Below are positions 60,243 to 64,000 of a DNA stretch of 64,000 nt, piece after piece (position 1 is the stretch's first letter; each line of letters starts with the position of its first letter). The stretch comes from Haloferax marinisediminis. Its GTDB lineage: Archaea; Halobacteriota; Halobacteria; Halobacteriales; Haloferacaceae. Below the pieces are notes generated by a model. The model did no database searches. It saw only the letters and a list, made by a program, of their open reading frames with translations, and had not been told where the DNA came from. The DNA lies in the NCBI RefSeq assembly GCF_009674585.1, contig NZ_WKJP01000001.1, forward strand, positions 2,170,001 to 2,234,000, written 5' to 3'. The position numbers were made by a program, and so were the translations under genes.

Positions 60243-61196
60243 TCACTCGTCGTCAGACTCCGGTTGGTACTGGTCGAACGGTGGGTCGTCGTCGAGCGCG
60301 TCCGGGACGAACAGCGTCGTCTCGCCGAACTCACGGATGATTCGTTGTCCCTCACGGCCGGTGAGATACCCGACGTAGGCCATCGCCAGCGAGTAGTTCA
60401 CGTCGTGTCTGGCGGGGTTCGTCGGGATGACGGCGTACTCGTTTCGGAGCAGGTCCGGCCCCCCACCGAGTGGCCCTTCGACGAACTCGACGAGCGACGT
60501 CGAGTCCGACATCACGTAGTAGGTGCCTCTGTCGACGAGGGTGTACGCACCGCGGCGACTCGCCTGTCTGAGCGTGTCGCCCATGCCGTCGCCGGTTGCC
60601 TGATACCATCGGCCAGAAGGGCTGGAACCACAGCGCTCCCACAGCGTCTGCTCTCTGATGTGGGTCCCCGAGTTATCGCCCCGAGAGAGAAACAGCGAGT
60701 CGGACGACGCGATGGCCTCGAAGGCCGCCACGGGGTCGTTCCCGACGCGTTCGATGCCGGCCGGGTCGTCGTCTGGGCCGACGACGAGGAAGTCGTTGTG
60801 CATCAGGTCACGGCGGTTGATACCGTGGCCGGCCTCGATGAACTCGTCTTCTGCACTCCGGGCGTGTGTGATGACGACGTCTGCATCGCCGTCTGCGGCG
60901 GTCCGAAGCGCCGCGCCAGTCCCCTGAACGAGCGTCTTGACCCGCACGCCGAACTTCTCTGTGAACCCGTCGTGGAGAACGTCGAGGAGACCCGTATCGT
61001 AGGCCGTCGTCGCCGTCGCGAGCGTCAGGTCGCTGGAACGAGCGCCGCCGTCCGTGTCGGAACCGCCCGCGGGGTCGCTTCGGCCTCCACTGAGCGCCAC
61101 ACCGTCACCTCCTTGACGGTCGTCGCCGCCGAGGCACCCAGCGAGCCCTAGTGCGCCTGCCGCGCCGACTGACCGGATGAATCGTCGCCTCAGCAT
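60243..61196 (-). CDS. Tungstate-type ABC substrate-binding lipoprotein
   Basis: Extracellular solute-binding protein of 317 residues. The N-terminus MLRRRFIRSVGAAGALGLAGCLGG combines a twin-arginine motif with a lipobox (LAGC), so it should be exported by Tat and lipid-anchored. Mature sequence matches the TupA-type oxyanion-binding fold: TTAYDTGLLDVLHDGF, LVQGTGAALRTAADGDADV, MHNDFLVVGPDDDPAGI and SLFLSRGDNSGTH. TupA relatives carry tungstate. No permease or ATPase gene is adjacent, so the transporter is encoded elsewhere or it acts alone. The ATG at 61196 is chosen because it yields the signal peptide. Confidence 0.88.
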   Translation of the reverse strand: MLRRRFIRSVGAAGALGLAGCLGGDDRQGGDGVALSGGRSDPAGGSDTDGGARSSDLTLATATTAYDTGLLDVLHDGFTEKFGVRVKTLVQGTGAALRTAADGDADVVITHARSAEDEFIEAGHGINRRDLMHNDFLVVGPDDDPAGIERVGNDPVAAFEAIASSDSLFLSRGDNSGTHIREQTLWERCGSSPSGRWYQATGDGMGDTLRQASRRGAYTLVDRGTYYVMSDSTSLVEFVEGPLGGGPDLLRNEYAVIPTNPARHDVNYSLAMAYVGYLTGREGQRIIREFGETTLFVPDALDDDPPFDQYQPESDDE

Positions 61197-61266
61197 TAGT
61201 TCGGGGTTTTGCTTCGATACGTAAATCACACTGGCATCGTTCTCACGATGTTGAAATCGGATTCGG

Positions 61267-62859
61267 TTACACGATTCGTCGCCGAAGCGACTCGGCGAGA
61301 CGAACCGACAGCGCGGCGATGGTGAGCGTCGGATTCATCGCCCCGCCCGTCGGGAAGACGCTCGACCCCGCAATCCACAGGTTCTGCAGGTCGTGCGTTT
61401 GGCACTCGGCGTCGACGACGCTCGTGTCGGGGTCGTCGCCCATTCGGGTTGTCCCCATGTGGTGGAACGCCGGACCGGTGTTCTCTGGACCGACGGTCCA
61501 CTCCGCTTCGACGCCCAGTTCGTCCAGCACCGACGCCTGAATCTCGTTCGCGCGGGCGAGAGCGGCCTTCGTCTGGTCGTCCACCGACCAGTGGACCTCC
61601 GGAACTGGGTCTCCTAAATCGTCGGTCGTCTCCGTGTCGAGGGTCACGTAGTTGTCTTCGCGCGGGAGTTGTTCGACGAGTGCGCCCATCGCGATGTGTG
61701 TTCCGTACGCGTCGTCTAACTGGGTTCGTAACTCGTCACCCCACGTGTCGGCGTGGAGGGCGTCGATGACCGGTGACGGGCCAGCGTAGTTGAGAAACTC
61801 CAACTTGAGGCCGTTGACGGGGTCGGTGTCGTCGTAGAACTGGTGTGTCTCGCTGGTGTTGAATCCGACGTGGTTCTGTCTGGTCGGTCTGTCGAGCCGA
61901 CCGCCCATACCGGCAAAGAGGTGCTCCATGAAGTACCGACCGACGACGCCCGACGAGTTTGCGAGGCCATCGGGATACTGGGCAGAGTCAGAGAGCAAGA
62001 GCAGTCGGACGTTCTCGACGCCGCCACAGGCGACGACGAACTGGGCTGCTTCCTGTCGGTGTGTCTCCCCGTCGGGCGTGGTGTACGACGCGGCGACGAC
62101 GCGCGCTCCCGATTCGTCGTGTTCGAGACGGCGAACGCGGGCGTGGTCGATGACGCGTGCACCCGCCGCTTCAGCCTTCTCGATGTGCGACTCGGCGGTG
62201 TACTTCGCCCCTGACGGACAGACCGGTTTGCACGTTCCGTAGCCCACACACGGCGACCGGCCATCGTACGGCTCGGAGTTGCGAGCGCTTGGGACCGAGT
62301 GCATGTCGATTTCGAGGCGCTCGCAGGCTTCGGCGAAGATAGAATCGGAGTGTGACGGTGGGAACGCTGGCAGAGGGTACGGGTCGTCCCGAGGCGGAGC
62401 GTACGGATTGTCGACTGCCCCCGCGACCCCCAGTTCACGCTCTGCGCTGGCGTAGTACGGTTTGAGGTCGGAATACGAGATGGGCCAGTCGACGCCGACG
62501 CCGTGGCGCGACGCGAGGTCGAAGTCGCGCTCGTGGAGTCGCATGACCATCCCTTGCCAGTGGAGTGTGCTCCCGCCGACACCCTTCACACGTGCGGCGT
62601 TCAGTGGGTAGAACGACTCACCTGTCGACGAGAACTCGTCTCGTGGGCCACCCATCTCCCACGGGCCTCCGAGTCCGGGCCGGATGTGGCGCTCCAGTTG
62701 CTCACGCCTGTCGCCGTCGAACCGCGGACCTGCTTCGAGGACGACCACGCGTGCACCCGACTCGGCGAGTCGGTGGGCGACGATACCGCCTGCGGGACCT
62801 GCACCGACGATACAGACGTCTGCGTCTTCGACGGGTGTTCGGTCGTGCTCGTTAGCCAT
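61267..62859 (-). CDS. GMC-family oxidoreductase (large subunit)
   Basis: Flavin-dependent dehydrogenase of 530 residues, GMC fold like gluconate, sorbitol and fructose dehydrogenases. The Rossmann motif VGAGPAG (about 18-24), the RVKGVGGSTLHWQGM flavin loop, a cysteine-rich segment CVGYGTCKPVCPSGA, and the C-terminal HHMGTTRMG and GAMNPTLTIAALSVRLA motifs are present. There is no signal peptide on this subunit; the adjacent small subunit has one. It overlaps that gene by eight bases. Substrate unknown: sugars, sugar acids or alcohols. Confidence 0.92.
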   Translation of the reverse strand: MANEHDRTPVEDADVCIVGAGPAGGIVAHRLAESGARVVVLEAGPRFDGDRREQLERHIRPGLGGPWEMGGPRDEFSSTGESFYPLNAARVKGVGGSTLHWQGMVMRLHERDFDLASRHGVGVDWPISYSDLKPYYASAERELGVAGAVDNPYAPPRDDPYPLPAFPPSHSDSIFAEACERLEIDMHSVPSARNSEPYDGRSPCVGYGTCKPVCPSGAKYTAESHIEKAEAAGARVIDHARVRRLEHDESGARVVAASYTTPDGETHRQEAAQFVVACGGVENVRLLLLSDSAQYPDGLANSSGVVGRYFMEHLFAGMGGRLDRPTRQNHVGFNTSETHQFYDDTDPVNGLKLEFLNYAGPSPVIDALHADTWGDELRTQLDDAYGTHIAMGALVEQLPREDNYVTLDTETTDDLGDPVPEVHWSVDDQTKAALARANEIQASVLDELGVEAEWTVGPENTGPAFHHMGTTRMGDDPDTSVVDAECQTHDLQNLWIAGSSVFPTGGAMNPTLTIAALSVRLAESLRRRIV

Positions 62860-63436
62860 CGTCTGATTCCTCGTCGTCCGCGGGCATCTCCATCGCCGCG
62901 CGTTGGTAGCTTTCTGTTCCGCCGGGGTGCCCGATTGGATTCTCGATGCCCACGAGGCGACCGCCGGTCGGCGAGGCGTAGAACGCGTAGAGCAGTTCGT
63001 TCACGACGTGGAACCGGATTCGTTCGGAGATGGTTCCATCTGGCACCGGGTCGGCAGTCGCCACACCGAGTTCACGCAGGAGCGAATCTCGCTCCTCGAC
63101 AGAGAGGTCTGAAAAGGGTGCACCGTACCAATCGCGTGCGGCGCCGTCGAGTTCGCCGACAGCCTCCCGCATCTGTGTCTCACGTTCCTCGTCGCTCACA
63201 CGCCCGTAGACGTACGTCTCAACGAACGTCGAGACACCACTCGTTTCGCTCGGAAAGACGACTTCGCCTGCGGCGACCATCGTCGGCAGGATGGCAGTCG
63301 TCGGGCGTTCGTCGCTTCCTTCAGTTCCACCTGTCTCTGCCGTCGGTGGGTCGAACCGGTCGACGGCGACTGCTCCGCTGCCGACGACACCGAGTCCGGC
63401 GAGAACCGCGAGCGCGTCCCGTCGCGTCAGTCGCAT
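62852..63436 (-). CDS. Gluconate 2-dehydrogenase subunit 3-like protein with Tat signal
   Basis: Protein of 194 residues of the gluconate 2-dehydrogenase subunit 3 family, the small partner of GMC dehydrogenases. The N-terminus MRLTRRDALAVLAGLGVVG is a Tat signal. The mature part shows TAILPTMVAAGEVVFPSE and the C-terminal block LVGIENPIGHPGGTESY. It probably carries the large subunit through the Tat pathway by hitchhiking. The start at 63436 is chosen because it produces the signal. Downstream it overlaps the GMC gene. Confidence 0.9.
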   Translation of the reverse strand: MRLTRRDALAVLAGLGVVGSGAVAVDRFDPPTAETGGTEGSDERPTTAILPTMVAAGEVVFPSETSGVSTFVETYVYGRVSDEERETQMREAVGELDGAARDWYGAPFSDLSVEERDSLLRELGVATADPVPDGTISERIRFHVVNELLYAFYASPTGGRLVGIENPIGHPGGTESYQRAAMEMPADDEESDDG

Positions 63437-63521
63437 TTGGCGGGGATTAGGCCAGCCTAAACTTATGCGTTGTCCTCTGGCGTGGTCGTCTCGCGGTGGA
63501 AACGTGAGGCGTGTGACGCGC

Positions 63522-64000
63522 TCAGTCCTGTCGCACGTCGTGTTCGAGGACACCGACGCCTTCGATTTCGACTTCGACGTGGTCCCCGTCTTCCAGTGGG
63601 CCGACGCCTTCGGGCGTCCCCGTCGAGATGACGTCACCGGGTTCGAGCGTCAGATACGTCGTAATCTCGGCGATGAGTTCCGGAATGGAGAAGATGAGGT
63701 GTTCGATGCTGGAGTCCTGCCGCGTCTCACCGTTTACGCGAAGCGAGATGCGTGCGTCTTCGGGGAGGTGGTCCGGGTCGGCGAGGACCGGGCCGAGTGG
63801 TGCCGCGCCGTCGAACGCCTTGCCGCGAACCCAGTTCGACTCGATGTCCTGGTCGTCGCGGTTAGACACGTCGTTCATGATAGTGTAGCCAGCGATGACC
63901 GATTCGGCGTCTTCAGCCGACACGTTTCGGCACTGCTCGCCGATGACGACGGCCAGTTCGGCCTCGTGTTCCACGTTCTCCTTGCCAGCGGGGAGCGTCA
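63522..64000 (-). CDS. Fumarylacetoacetate hydrolase-family enzyme (5' end outside window)
   Basis: The C-terminal 159 residues of an FAA-hydrolase-family protein; the frame remains open through base 64000, so the start lies beyond the window. Metal ligands are visible as VEHEAELAVVIGE and YTIMNDVSNRDDQD, followed by KAFDGAAPLGPVL and LEPGDVISTGTPEGVGPL. Relatives hydrolyse or decarboxylate beta-keto acids such as acylpyruvates and oxaloacetate. It is upstream of the GMC/subunit 3 pair on the same strand but separated by 85 bases. Confidence 0.92.
   Translation of the reverse strand, partial: TLPAGKENVEHEAELAVVIGEQCRNVSAEDAESVIAGYTIMNDVSNRDDQDIESNWVRGKAFDGAAPLGPVLADPDHLPEDARISLRVNGETRQDSSIEHLIFSIPELIAEITTYLTLEPGDVISTGTPEGVGPLEDGDHVEVEIEGVGVLEHDVRQD

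Noticed and set aside
59361-61151. A 596-codon plus-strand frame across hisC and the binding-protein gene
   Set aside because: It runs antisense through two unrelated genes and their gap; no domain is visible, and the minus-strand genes have clear signatures.

Overview
The window is a gene-dense, GC-rich stretch of a haloarchaeal chromosome. Proteins are strongly acidic, many start codons sit about 25-30 bases after a TATA-like element (leaderless transcription), and several families are restricted to haloarchaea (HalX regulators, UPF0058, DUF5796, DUF7128, DUF7508-7511, DUF7522, DUF7576). Gene content and order (rpa1-rpap1-rpe, lhr, aro genes, porAB) resemble what I recall of Haloferax, so Haloferax or a close relative is the best guess; no alignment was run. 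I see no rRNA, tRNA, CRISPR array, insertion sequence or prophage.

Layout. 1-3.5 kb: a soluble PAS/GAF histidine kinase with a HalX response regulator, then UPF0058. 3.6-10 kb: MutS-family ATPase, small haloarchaeal proteins, an XPD/Rad3-type Fe-S helicase, a wHTH regulator and an MFS transporter. 10-16 kb: nnr-moaC, a membrane protein, HflX, FUN14, the SBDS homologue and a NifU-type protein. 16-26 kb: thioredoxin, a riboflavin-pathway reductase, a glycosyltransferase with a clear terminator, a DSPYQ-repeat protein, then the RPA operon (rpa1-rpap1-rpe) followed by the Lhr helicase. 26-31 kb: a cluster of poorly known genes (DUF7522, wHTH regulator with palindromic operator, DUF7509, methyltransferase, small membrane protein, CDC48 paralogue, 44-residue zinc protein).

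31.8-49.7 kb holds five shikimate and aromatic-amino-acid genes (archaeal shikimate kinase, chorismate mutase, tyrA, aroA, aroC) interspersed with a more accessory stretch (CPBP protease, FAD oxidoreductase, OsmC, LysE, AAC(3)-like, SnoaL-like) and with surE, an Rsm22-like methyltransferase, an SDR, an M24 peptidase and a CBS protein. 49.9-53.3 kb: pyruvate (2-oxoacid):ferredoxin oxidoreductase porAB and an Lrp/AsnC regulator. 53.4-60.2 kb: DNA polymerase Y, a HerA-like ATPase, triosephosphate isomerase, MBF1 and the tightly overlapping hisC-adenylate kinase-CDP-alcohol transferase operon. 60.2-64 kb: an orphan tungstate-type binding lipoprotein, a GMC oxidoreductase with its Tat-bearing small subunit, and the 3' part of an FAA hydrolase.

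No self-evident new defence or mobile system is present. The observations most worth following are the palindrome between the wHTH gene at 26.7 kb and the DUF7509 gene, the possible deoxyribosyltransferase/TIR-like fold of DUF7509, a 13-base tandem repeat upstream of a small membrane-protein gene at 38.3 kb, the DSPYQ repeats beside the RPA operon, and the long acidic linker in RPAP1.
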